Position numbers and translations under genes: made by a program. A stretch of DNA of 64,000 nucleotides from Rhizomys pruinosus (taxonomy: Eukaryota > Chordata > Mammalia > Rodentia > Spalacidae), in assembly GCA_009823505.1 (NCBI GenBank), contig VZQC01011025.1, positions 1,244,370 through 1,308,369 of the forward strand, given 5' to 3'. Below are positions 36,958-47,604 of the stretch, piece after piece. Positions within the stretch are counted from its first letter, which is position 1. Every line of letters begins with the position of its first letter. Under the pieces are notes generated by a model. The model made no database searches and had not been told where the DNA came from. It saw nothing but the letters and a program-made list of their open reading frames with translations.

Positions 36958-39900
36958 ATGGCTAATAAGGCAAAAGGAAGCAACACAAACCTGTCAGTCA
37001 TAACCTTAAATATTAATGGATTAAATTCCCCAATCAAAAGACATAGACTGAGAGATTGGATTAGGAAACAGAACCCATCGATATGATGTCTACAAGAAAC
37101 ACATCTTACCTTCAAGGACAGGCACCACTTTAAAGTGAAAGGATGGAAAAAAAATATTGCAAGCAAATGGTACCCAAAAGAAAGCAGGTGTTGCTATTTT
37201 AATATCAGACAAAATAGAAGTAAAAGTAAAAGAAGTCAGAAGAGACAAAGAAGGCCATTACATTTTTTATCAAAGGAACAATTCACCAAGAAGATTTCAC
37301 AATTATTAATATATATGCACCAAACTCTTATACACCAAACTTTATAAAGACAATTCTCCAGGACCACAAGTCACACACTAACCCCAGTACACTCATAGTA
37401 GGGGACCTCAGTACCCCGATGAGCCCTTTGGACAGGTCAACAGGACAAAGAATAAACAGAGAGATATCTGAACTGAACAATATGATACACCAAATGGACC
37501 TCATAGACCTCTACCAAATATTCCACCCTAATACCAGAGAATACACTTTCTACTCAAAACCCCACCGAACCTTCTCCAAAATCCACCACATACTGGGACA
37601 CAGAAGAAACCTTCACAAATACAAAAAGATTTAAATAACTTCATGCATTCTATCAGACCACAGTGCAATAAAGCTCAATATCAACAACAGGATAAGCCCT
37701 ACTGCCTACAAGAACATATGGAGACTAAACAACACACTCTTGAATAATGAATGGGTCAAGGCAGAAATAAAGAAAGAAATAAAAGCATTCCTGGAACTGA
37801 ATGACAATGACAATACAACACAGCAAAACCTATGGGATACCTTAAAAGCAGTCCTAAGAGGGAATTTTATAGCCCTGGGTGCCTACATTAGAAAAACAGA
37901 AAGAACACAAGTGAATGATCTAATACTGCAGCTAAAAGCACTTGAGAGGCAACAACAGATGAACCCTAAAAGCAACAGATAAGAAAAAATAACAAAAATC
38001 AAAGCAGAAATCAATGAAATAGCAACAAAGAAAACAATACAAAAAAATCAATGAATCCAAAAGTTGGTTCTTTGAAAGAATAAACAGGATAGAGAGACCT
38101 CTAGCCCAGTTAACTAAAAGAAAGAAGGAACAACTCCAAATCAAAACAATCCATGACGAAAAGGGAAATATCACAACAGACAAGGAAAAGATCCATAAAA
38201 TCATATGGGAATACTTCAAAAACCTATACTCTACCAAGTTTGAAAACCTAGAAGAAATGGATGAATATCTGAAATCCTGGGAATCACCAAAGGTCAACCA
38301 AGAAGAGATCTACAGCTTAAACAGACACATAATATATTAAGAAATTGAAGATGTAATAAGAAACCTCCCAACTAAAAAAAGCCCAGGCCCAGATGGTTTC
38401 ATGGCAGAATTCTATAAAACATTTCAAAAAGACCTACAACCATTATTACTGAAATTGTTAAGAAGGATACAATCAGAGGGAATTCTCCCAAATTCCTTCT
38501 ATGAAGCCACATCACTCTATTACCAAAACCAGGCAAAGATAAAACTAAAAAGGAGAATTATAGACCCATCTCCCTAATGAACACAGATGCCAAAATTCTA
38601 AACAGGATACTGGCAAACTGAATACAGACTCACATCAAGAAGATCATCCATCATGACCAAGTTGGATTCATACCAGAGATGCAGGGATGGTTCAACATAC
38701 GAAAATCAATAAACATCCTCAAACACATAAATAGAATGAAAGACAAAAACCACACCATCATCTCAATCGATGCGGAAAAAGCCTTTGACAAAATCCAGCA
38801 TCCCTTCATGCTTAAAGTCCTAGAAGGAATTGGATTGGAGGGATCATTCCTCAATGTAATCAAAGCCATATACAGGAAACCCACAGCCAATATCATCCTA
38901 AATGGGGAAATGAAAGAAACCTTCCCTTTAAAGGTAGGAACTCAGGAAGTCTGCCCCCTGTCACCAGTCCTCTTCAATATAGTGCTTGAAACACTTGCTA
39001 GAGCAATAAGGCAAGAAAAGGAAATTAAAGGAGTACTAATTAGAAAAGAGGAAGTCAAGATATTCCTGTTTGCTGATGACATGATTGTTTACTTAAGGGA
39101 TGCTAAAAACTCTACCAGAAAACTCCTAGAAACAATTAACACCTTCAGAAAAGTTTCAGGATACAAAATTAACCTAACAAAAAGCAGTGGCCTTTCTTTA
39201 CACCAACAAGGAGCAACTGGAGAAGGAATCCAAGGAGACCTTCCCACTCACAATAGCCTCAAAAACAATAAAATACCTAGGAACAAACCTAACCAAAGAC
39301 ACCAAAGATCTCTGCAACAAAAATTTTAAACCCTTAAAGAAAGAAATTGAAGAAGTCATCAGAAGATGGAAAAACCTCCCATGCTCGTGGTTTGGGAAAA
39401 TTAACATTGTAAAAATGTCCATTTTACCCAAACTCTTGTATAGATTCAATGCAATCCCACTTAAAATCCCTAACAGTTTATTCACAGGGTTGGGAAAAAG
39501 TCCTTAAATTCATTTGGAAAAAACAAAAGACACCAAATAGCCAAAACAGCCCTGAGTGAAAAGAGCTACACAGGGGGGATTTCCACACCAGACTTCAAAC
39601 TCTACTATAGGGCTATAGTCATAAAAACAGCCTGGTACTGACACAAAAACAGACCTGTTGACCAATGGAACAAAACCGAAGATCCAAACTTGAGCACATA
39701 TAATTTCAGCCATCTGATATTTGACAAGGGGGCCAAGAAGACACAATGGAGAAATGACAGCATCTTTGGCAAGTGGTGTTGACAAAACTGGATCACCATT
39801 TGTAGAAGAATGAAATTAAACCCCTACCTCTCTCCCTGTACAAAAGTCAACTCCAGATGGATTAAAGACCTCAACGTGAAACCAAAAACTCTGAAGGCTA

Positions 39901-40211
39901 TAGAAGAAAAAGTTGGGAGCAGACTACAAGACATAGGCATAGGAAAAGACTTCCTTAATCAGACAGCAGCTGGGCAAGAATTAAGGTTGACAATTGACAA
40001 ATGGGACCTCATTAAACTCAAAAGCTTCTGTACATCAAAAGAAACAATCAAGGAAGTGAAGAGAAATCTCACAGAGTGGGAGGAAACCTTCACAGCAGAA
40101 ACATCTGACAAAGCATTGATTTCCAAAATATATAAACTACTCAAGAAACAAAGAAGAAAGAAAACAAATGACCCACTCAATAGATGGAGCAAAGAGCTGA
40201 ACAGAGTCTTC
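36958..40211 (+). pseudogene. L1 ORF2 (endonuclease/reverse transcriptase), broken and 3'-truncated
   Basis: ATG at 36958, 41 nt after the ORF1 stop. Endonuclease segments are scattered over frames ('VGDLSTPMS' has lost the usual DFN). The RT palm is kept in one open stretch at 38679-39329, with [18 protein letters not shown] and the catalytic FADDMIVYL. The usual 'RQGCPLSP' reads 'QEVCPLSP'. The C-terminal third is missing because of the B2 junction. Confidence 0.93.
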
Positions 40212-40312
40212 TGATGCCCTCTTCTAACCTCCACAGGCATTACATAGCTATGCTTACACACATGCATGCAATATATTCGTACACAATATATAAAAATAAT
40301 AAATAAAAATTT
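40212..40312 (+). mobile_element. B2-type SINE 3' half fused to L1
   Basis: 'ctgatgccctcttctaacct' then a CA-rich body and an A-rich tail 'ataataaataaaaatttaaa'. The tRNA-derived 5' half is absent. Confidence 0.8.
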
Positions 40313-40639
40313 AAAAAGGAATTATGTTGAACTAAAGCAAATGTATTAAAGTAAGAATATTTGAGCTTTTGAAAACAACTCTGTAAGCCATCAGTGGATA
40401 GAAGTTTAGAATTCAATAGGAACCAAAAATCAATACAGGTAGTATAATAATTAACTCAGAAACTATGTAAAATTGAAATACTCCTCATATATTTCTACCT
40501 ATGGACCTTGTGAGTGTATCGCAAACAGTCCACTAAAAGGAACTGAAACTGTCTGTAGAAAGTAGGCTTTTTGAATAATGAATAACTTCTTTGCTTTCAT
40601 TTTGATAGAAACAGTGTTTTCTTTTTTTTTCCCTCATCA
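40313..40639. other. Intronic stretch, nothing recognised
   Basis: No feature identified. Confidence 0.5.
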
Positions 40640-41160
40640 ACAGATAGGTTATATTGACAGAAAATTAAGAAAGAAACGTCAAAGTTAAACAACACCGTAG
40701 ATCAAACACACTTAAGCAGACACATTTAGAATATTTTATCGCAGCTGTAGAATATATGCTCTTCTCAGTAGCTGTTGGAATATTATCTGAAGTCACATTT
40801 GGGGACATAAAGTTTTAACAAATACAAAATAATTTCTATTCTACCATACCACAGTGGAATAAAACCAGAAATCAATCATAAAAGAAACTAGAGAAAATAT
40901 ATAGCCATATACAAATTGAATAATACTCCTGAAATGTCAGTGAGTCACTGTCAAAATCAAGGCAGAAGCTAAAAGTTTCCTAGAATCAAATGAAAATAAC
41001 AGTAAAATTTGCAAGAACTTTTGGGATATAGCAATGATGTAAGAGGAAAATACATAGTTTTGTGATTACATTAAAAAGTCTGAAAGATCTGACTTTTAAA
41101 CAACTTAATAATACACCCAAAGAACAAAACAAAAGTGATGGCAGTAGAAGTAAAGGAAAC
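40640..41160 (+). mobile_element. Ancient L1 ORF2 fragment
   Basis: 'agaaatcaatcataaaagaa', 'tgggatatagcaatgatgta' and the following purine-rich text parallel the ORF2 endonuclease-RT linker of old L1s. Frame not readable. Confidence 0.5.
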
Positions 41161-41191
41161 TACTGAGGGGCCATGGGAGGGAGCTTTACAT

Positions 41192-41345
41192 TTTTTGTCT
41201 GGTCTTTTCGAGACCCGGTCTCCCTGTAGCCCCAGCTGTCCTGGAATTCACTCTGTATACCAGGCTGGCCTTGAACTCACAAAGATCCGCCTGCCTCTGC
41301 CTCCCGAGTACTAGGATTAAAGGCATGTGCCACCATGCCCAGCAC
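41192..41345 (-). mobile_element. B1 SINE
   Basis: Minus-strand B1, 'cgagacccggtctccctgta' to 'atgtgccaccatgcccagca'. Confidence 0.95.
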
Positions 41346-41440
41346 GAGCATTCATTTTTAATTGAATTTTTGTGCATTTCATACATAACATGTCAATCAG
41401 TCTTAATCCCCTTACTCCCCTTGTCCATTCGCACCCTCCC
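41346..41440 (-). mobile_element. Short L1 3' terminus
   Basis: Read on minus, '...ggtgcgaatggacaagggg' leads to 'gtatgaaatgcacaaaaatt' and A-rich sequence, like other L1 3' ends here. Directly adjoins the B1. Confidence 0.5.
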
Positions 41441-41825
41441 ACAGTGGTCCCCTCTGGAGTTCATAATTCTGTCATTTGTGTTAGGGCTTATTATGCCAAA
41501 TTAATCTCTCTAGCCATTCCTCAATGCCAGTTCATCCACTAAGCTCTAGTCAGCCTATCTAGAAACGGCATTTCCAAACACCTTAAAATTAAAATAAAAT
41601 TTATTTAAATTTCACTCATATTTAAGTGGTGTGATGGTTATGTTTTTATTTCTTTGTGAAGAACATAGAGGACTTTCTGCCTAGCAGAAGTAAATGAAGT
41701 CTAATGAAGCATGCAAATAGAAATCAAGGGCTGCATCAGGTGGAACAGAATCTTCGGTGACAATGCTTCACCACACCTTTGCATTCAGTAAGTTTTACTT
41801 CACCTTTACTTTCAGTAAAGACTAC
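41441..41825. other. Intronic stretch, nothing recognised
   Basis: No feature identified. Confidence 0.5.
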
Positions 41826-41972
41826 TAAAGGAATGGTGGGGCATGTCTTTAATCCCAGCACTTGGGCGTTCAAGGCCAGCCTGACCTACACAGCAAGCTC
41901 CAGGCCAGCTAGGACTAAAGGGAGACCCTGTCTCAAAGACCAAACAAAAAAAAAAAAAAAAAAAAAAAAAAG
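41826..41972 (+). mobile_element. B1 SINE with internal deletion
   Basis: 'ggaatggtggggcatgtctt' to 'gggagaccctgtctcaaaga' with A27 tail. About 30 bp is missing between 'cagcacttggg' and 'cgttcaaggcc'. Confidence 0.9.
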
Positions 41973-42645
41973 ACTCCTGAACTGAAGATACAACATCCAG
42001 TTTCCACAAGAGTCTCCACCCTTTTGCCATCCCTCAGATAATATATTAATATTCTTTCCCGGTTTCCAAATTAGGCTAATCTTTTACTATAATAATTATT
42101 AAATTAAATTTCTTCTACAATTAAGTCGATTGTCAATAATAATCACCTTTATTAAATACTTTATTGCAATCTTTATCCCAATCACATTAATAAAAATGGA
42201 GTGTTCAAGTGTGTTGTGCTATGAGACTTATGAACACTTGATGTTGCTGAAACTTCCAGAAGAATCACTTAGGAAAAAAAACCAAAACATATAAACTAAC
42301 ACAAAGCAAATGTATCTCACGGCACACAAGCCCATTATGCTGTCAGGTGTCAAGCCCCAGGGGTGGTTAAAACTTTTAAGAGAGACAGGGAAGAAGTGCC
42401 AGTGACCAAAAGAACACTCTGGCTTTATATTTTGAAAGAAAGAGCATGTGTCTTCATGTGGTGTATCCCGGCTCAGAAAAGCAAAGATATACCAAAAGGT
42501 GAGGTGAGGGGGCAGGCAATCCACCCTGTGTTCAGGGATTTCCACTTTCTCATGTCTTCAGTGGGAAGCAAGAATGGATGGATCAAGGAAACTTGCCATG
42601 CCCAGGACTCAGCACTGTGCTCCAGGCAGCTACCTAGAGGGCTGA
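41973..42645. other. Intronic stretch, nothing recognised
   Basis: No feature identified. Confidence 0.5.
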
Positions 42646-42840
42646 GCTGAGTGTTAGTCAGACTTTTCCATTACCCAGCAGAAACCACAAAGGGAGGGAA
42701 GACTTATTTGTCTAACTGTTTCAGTCCATCAAGGCAAGGGAGTGACCAGAAGTAGGAAAAAACTGCTGGGATACCTTCTTTCCCAGCTTTTACTTGCCAC
42801 CAACTGTCTTTATATGTAGGGCAGTGTGGTAGCATTTAAA
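42646..42840. repeat. Fragment of the 'gttactttctattg' rodent repeat family
   Basis: Shares 'agaaaccacaaaggg..gactta' and 'cagtccatcaaggc' layout with 1729-2083. Diverged. Confidence 0.45.
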
Positions 42841-42930
42841 AAAAAAAAAAGAATGCAGCATATTTGGGTTTCTTAAAGGAAAATAGTTGAAGAAACTGAA
42901 AAAAATAGGAATGAAAAAATGGAAAGAAGG

Positions 42931-43141
42931 GGCTGAGGAGAGTTGGCTCTTCAATTAGGAGCACTGGCTGCTTTTGTTGGGTTTGGTTCCCAACAATCAT
43001 TTGGCATCTAACAACCATCCATAACTCTAATTGTAGGGAATCTGACACTTTCTTCTAGCCTCCATGGGCCTGGCACACAAGGAATGCATTTATATACACG
43101 TAGGCAAAACAATCAAAAACATTAAATACAAATAAAATTTA
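42931..43141 (+). mobile_element. B2 SINE, diverged
   Basis: 'ggggctgaggagagttggct' to 'caaataaaattt'. Confidence 0.85.
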
Positions 43142-43761
43142 AGTGGAAAGATATATGTAGTTAACTGAAACAAAGATATCTAAGAGATCTTGGAAAAGTC
43201 CAGATTAAAAGTATACACACATACACAATTATTCATAAAGATAATTTTACATTTATATTTACTTTATATAAATGCATATTCATATATACATAGTATAATA
43301 TACACAGATAAATCATATGTATGTGAAAATAAAATAATCATTGAAATAAACCAAGACTGCCAATAATAGACTCAAAGTAAAAGGTACTAAACTGTTAAAA
43401 ATGAAAGGATTGAACAATAAATGTAACTTCTGAATGTTACAGTAAAACATAATAGATGTTTTAGAAAACATAAATGTAACATTGTATAATATTAAAAAAA
43501 CAGGAAAGACAGCAGTTTAAGAAATACATGTGGGAGGAAACAAATAACTTGTAAATATGAGAAACAGATTACAGGGATTATTCACAGGAGCTAAGTCAAC
43601 CATTGCCATTATAAAGAGAGAATGCAGAAGAAGAAACCAGGCATTAAATGGCACACCAGCAATTTAACAATGCCCTGTGGGGAGCCGAGAGAATATACTA
43701 CCAAATTATCAGAACATACACAATCCACTTTCAAAATTACTGAGTGTAAAGAACTTAAAGA
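43142..43761. other. Very AT-rich intronic stretch
   Basis: No feature identified. Confidence 0.5.
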
Positions 43762-43981
43762 TGGAGCTGGAGAGATGTCTCAACAAGTGTTAGTGCATAC
43801 TGCTCCTGCAGAGTACATGAATTCATTTCCAAGCACCCATGTCATGTGGCTCACAATTGCCTATGCAACTCTCAACTCCAGGGGGATTTGATGCCTCTGG
43901 CTTCCTTGCATGTATCCATGCACACATACATAGACACACACATAATTAAGGATAATCAAGAATAAATGTGTTTTAAAAAGT
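43762..43981 (+). mobile_element. B2 SINE, old
   Basis: 'ggagctggagagatgtctca' to 'gaataaatgtgttttaaaa'. Confidence 0.85.
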
Positions 43982-45116
43982 ACTAAAAAATCTTAAAACC
44001 AAACTTTGATGTACATTATATAGAAAAATATACAATTTAAAGAAAGGGGAATAAAGAGAAGTAGAAAACAGATGAAGATGGAAATGAAACTGGGTCTCTG
44101 GTTCCAATTTTGAATTCTCTAAAGAAAAACTGTACTTGCCCCAGGTGTTGACACAGATTCCATTAATATGGTCCGGAGTTGTTCTCCAATACCCAGGACT
44201 CAGTAACAGGTTGTGCTGAAGGTCACTGAGAAGATCACTTGTGAAATCACAAGGAGCTCACCTATATGCTATCATGTGTGCTATTCTTTTTACGCTGTCT
44301 CCTCCTTTTGCTTCTTTCAAATTAGTAAGCTGCAGTTCTCATTTAAAATTCAAGAAAAAGGACCATATGGGAACTGTGACTTTTTTTTTTTTTGCAATTC
44401 TAGCACAGTACAAATCACAGAGCTAAGTTGTACACTAAGTACATCACTAACTACAATTTATTTTGTTCATCCCTTGAACAGAACTCTTGCAACATAGTAA
44501 TACACAATGCACACATGCATATGCTTCAGATTTTTATAACTACTTTTTCATATTGTGGTCAAAGAATAATGATCAATTATTCAACCAGTTTTGTGAAGTT
44601 TAAAAACATCATGTGTTGGTGACTACGGTGATCTACCTTGGAATAAGTTGAGCTCAGGAACCTTGAAATCCAGGCTCGGTCTCAGAGAGGGAGGAAAAAC
44701 TAAAAACAGTATCTCACAAAACCCTGCCAGGCAGAACACTGCCCAGCTGATAATGAGCATACAGCTGGCCATAGGGCCTTTGGGATCCTTGTTCTGAGAA
44801 AGGTTATCTTGGTTAACAACTTTCAGCTGCAATCTGGCTCACACAGATCCTTTTCACTTTTCTGTAAAAAGATCACATGTCTTCGTTTTTTTAAACCTTC
44901 TCTTGGAATGTTGCTTCCATGTCGGCTTGCAAATAGCTGCCAAATTTTTGTCTACATAAACCCACGTCCTTGGGGAAATAAACTGATGTTCTGCATGAGA
45001 CAGACATCCCAGGACTGATTCTGTCACCCTGCGCTGCTTTAACCTCAGCTCCTGGGTGGGGGTGCTGTGAGGGCTGCTTCTCTATGGATAGCAGATACCT
45101 TCGCATCATGTACTGG
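43982..45116. other. Intronic stretch downstream of the Cntn3 exon
   Basis: No named repeat. Several 60-95-codon frames are unsupported. Confidence 0.5.
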
Positions 45117-45335
45117 GGTTGGAGAGATGGCTCAGTGGTTAAGAGCACTTGCTGCTCTTGTAGAGAATCTAGGTTGGATTGCTATCACCCACACCAGGTG
45201 GTTGGAGACTGCCTGAACTCCAGCTCCTGCAGGTGCAATGCCCTCTTTTATCTTTGAAGGCATCTACATATACATGGAGCACCTAAATAAATTCAGGTAC
45301 ATACACAGAAAAATAAAAGCATCTTTGAAAACCAT
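45117..45335 (+). mobile_element. B2 SINE next to the Cntn3 exon
   Basis: 'ggggttggagagatggctca' to 'aataaaagcatctttg'. It ends about 90 bp from the exon donor, in antisense to the gene. Confidence 0.9.
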
Positions 45336-45422
45336 ATATTATTTGTCAAAACCAAATGTCCATACACATTTAATCAAGCATTTTTAAGTATTGTCTTGAC
45401 AGAGCTATGAATATAAACTTAC

Positions 45423-45598
45423 AGGCAAATTGGAGTCTGGCTTCTCTGCTCACTATTGTTCCAAGTGAATTTGTGGCAAAACACTGGTAACTTCCTGTAT
45501 CCCAATTTCTATTGGGGTTAATAACTATGAGATTTCCGCCATTCAATCGGTATCGATGGTCCATACTTGTGTCAATATCACTCCCATTCAACTGCCAC
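45423..45598 (-). CDS. Cntn3: Contactin-3 internal exon (second half of Ig domain 1)
   Basis: Contactin-3 is a GPI-anchored neuronal cell-adhesion protein with six Ig and four fibronectin III domains. On the minus strand this exon encodes 58 complete codons starting [10 protein letters not shown] and ending REARLQFA. It shows the Ig C-strand Trp, a possible N-glycosylation site (NGS), and the F-strand signature DTGSYQC with the disulphide Cys. The run [16 protein letters not shown] fits contactin-3 better than my recollection of contactins 4, 5 and 6. The acceptor is tttgcttttcAG, ending at 45599, and the donor is GTAAGT, starting at 45422. The upstream intron is phase 2 and the downstream intron phase 1; 1+174+1 nt gives 176. 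The frame runs open past the donor, so the exon end rests on the splice site. No other Cntn3 exon was found in the window, in keeping with very long introns. Paralogue choice is from memory of the family; exon identity is strong. Confidence 0.9.
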
Positions 45599-45669
45599 CT
45601 GAAAAGCAAATATCTAGGTTATTTCTATTTATAGTAGGCATAAAAAATGAGTCTGTGTTATAAAGTCCA

Positions 45670-45671
45670 AT

Positions 45672-45714
<43 letters not shown>

Positions 45715-45716
45715 TT
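45670..45716. repeat. (TTTA)n tetranucleotide repeat
   Basis: About 12 units; on the minus strand it forms the A-rich tail of the adjoining B1. Confidence 0.95.
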
Positions 45717-45860
45717 GTCTTTTTGAGACAGGGTCTCCCTGTAGCCCCAGCTGGCCTTGAACTCACTCTGTAGACCAGGCTGGCCTTGAACTCACAAAGA
45801 TCCACCTGCCTCTGCCTCCCAAGTGCTAGGATTAAAGGCGTGTGCCACCACGCCCTGCAC
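45717..45860 (-). mobile_element. B1 SINE in the intron upstream of the exon
   Basis: 'ttttgagacagggtctccct' to 'gtgtgccaccacgccctgca'. Likely target-site duplication 'aaagtcca' near 45662 and 45861. Confidence 0.95.
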
Positions 45861-45904
45861 AAAGTCCACTTTAAACATGATCCTATTATAAACAATAGAT
45901 GTTT

Positions 45905-45961
45905 ATATTTCTTCTTAATTCTTCATCATTAGTCAAATGATGAAGAATTAAGAAGAAATAT
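45905..45961. repeat. Perfect 26-bp inverted repeat, 5-nt loop
   Basis: Left arm 45905-45930, loop agtca, right arm 45936-45961; all 26 pairs match. It lies 307 bp upstream (in gene sense) of the Cntn3 exon and abuts an old B1 at its right side. Confidence 0.97.
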
Positions 45962-46085
45962 GAGCTTGGCATGAAAGCTATGCCTGGAATTCCAGTTCTC
46001 TGGAAGTTGAGGCAGAGGACTGTCATGAGTTTGAAGCCAGCCTGGGCTTTACAACAAGAATCCACCTTGAAACATTTTCAAAAGA
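45962..46085 (+). mobile_element. Very old B1
   Basis: 'gagcttggcatgaaagctat' to 'aagccagcctgggctttaca' follows the B1 layout. Confidence 0.65.
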
Positions 46086-47040
46086 GAGCCAATATGCAGT
46101 TTTGATAAGCAAAAGGTAAAGCACCAATTTTATAACAAAGTAGCACTGCACAGTTGAAGATGTTTAAAGGTTTCCTGAAGAGCTGAGGATAATTTAGTTT
46201 GCTCACTAACTCACTAGGGGGAAATTTAGACAAGTCTATGTGAGCAAAGATGAAGAAAGTTGTGGTAATTACCTCAGAAACTTCAGGCCAATCTCATGCT
46301 GACATTGAAGTGGGGGATCGCCCATTTCTTTTGATTTATCCAGACTGACTGAGCACATTTAATAAATTAATTGGGTAACTGTTCAACTATCCATTTCAAT
46401 TTGTCTGGGTAAATATCTGTCTCTGAGGCATACTCCACTTTTCTAAGCCATCCTGGTGTTATTTACAAAATGGTACACCATGGTAAAATGCCCTAAACAC
46501 CAACTCCAACTCAGAAGTATGAAAAAGTTAGGGAAAAAAATACCCGAAGGGCATATTCATTAATGAGAAGCCTAAAAGGAAAGTAGGAAAGGCTTATCTT
46601 TGAGGAAGTTTTAATTGAAAACTGAAAGTTTTTAAAACAGTCAATATACTTCACACAACAAAACAGATCCCTCCTTTGAAAATCCATCCCCATAACATGA
46701 ATCAAGGAAACATCCATGAAGTAAATTAATTCACCCACCTACTAGACAACCCAATTCTGATATTAACTGTATCAGAATATAATCAGCCTATAAATTCCGG
46801 CATATACAATAACAGCTCCATTGCTCAACATAGAAATTTTGAGGAAATTGTTAAGACAATGCCTGTTTAGAACTTCAATAAGCCAGATGCCTTAGCTGTA
46901 CACTTTCAAAAACCATAAGTAGGTTTCACCAGGTGTATCATTCACTGGAAATGCAGCTCGCAGATCCTCATTATATAAGAGGAGATGCAAAATGTTTTGT
47001 CCTCTTTGAGAATATTTAATATCTCCTCTCTGTCTCAATC
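46086..47040. other. Intronic stretch, nothing recognised
   Basis: A short splice-like open frame near 46290-46380 was considered and rejected. Confidence 0.5.
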
Positions 47041-47177
47041 TCTCTCCTCTCTCCCTCCCTCCCTCCCTCCTTCCCTCCCTCCCTCCCTCCCTCCTTCTCC
47101 TGTGTGCATGCATGTGTGTGTGTGTGTGTGTGACAGAGAGAGAGAGACAGAGAGAGAGAGACAGAGAGAGAGAAAGT
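47041..47177. repeat. Compound (CCCT)n-(TG)n-(GA)n low-complexity tract
   Basis: A pyrimidine tract (47029-47099), a TG run (47112-47132) and a purine GA tract (47136-47177) in sequence on one strand. Confidence 0.95.
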
Positions 47178-47484
47178 TTATAACTTTGCCATTTTTTTCA
47201 AATTCAAAATACAATTAGGGTTCTTTTTTTTTCTTCTTACTATCAGTTTAACTGTTCATTAGAAATATTACCTTAGACAGGCAAAACTTAAGTATTGATA
47301 GAAAAATAAAAGGCAAGACTTTTGTTTATTTCTTAAGGTAATACATGACAAAATAGTATTTTGAGTGGAACTTTCTATGTTTATAAAAGTTTATTTCCTT
47401 TAACAGTTATATATTATTCCATGTTTAAACTTTAAGCATTTGGATATAAAGTTGTATATGACTTTCCTGTCTGTATACACATTA
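47178..47484. other. AT-rich intronic stretch
   Basis: No feature identified. Confidence 0.5.
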
Positions 47485-47604
47485 TTTTTTCTTTTTAAAA
47501 TTTTTTTTACTTATTATATTTTAAGGGATTCACAATATAAGAGCATGGTTGTTTTCAGATCATATTTACATTGCTCAGTTTGCCACACAATTAGGTAATT
47601 GGTG

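Larger units (their letters stand above)
35651..40212 (+). mobile_element. L1 with 5' end, 3' end replaced by a B2 3' half
   Basis: Starts 'agatcagagatctcccaag', the same 5' boundary as the minus-strand copies ending near 51323 and 58468. It has ~174 nt of 5' UTR, ORF1 from 35825, a 41-nt spacer, and ORF2 from 36958. At 40210-40212 the ORF2 sequence stops and a B2-type 3' half begins. No target-site duplication was found. Both ORFs are broken. Confidence 0.93.

Noticed and set aside
46290..46385. Open minus-strand stretch followed by a GT, exon-like
   Set aside because: Reads about 25 protein-like residues before a possible donor, but no acceptor, no match to contactin, and stops on both sides.
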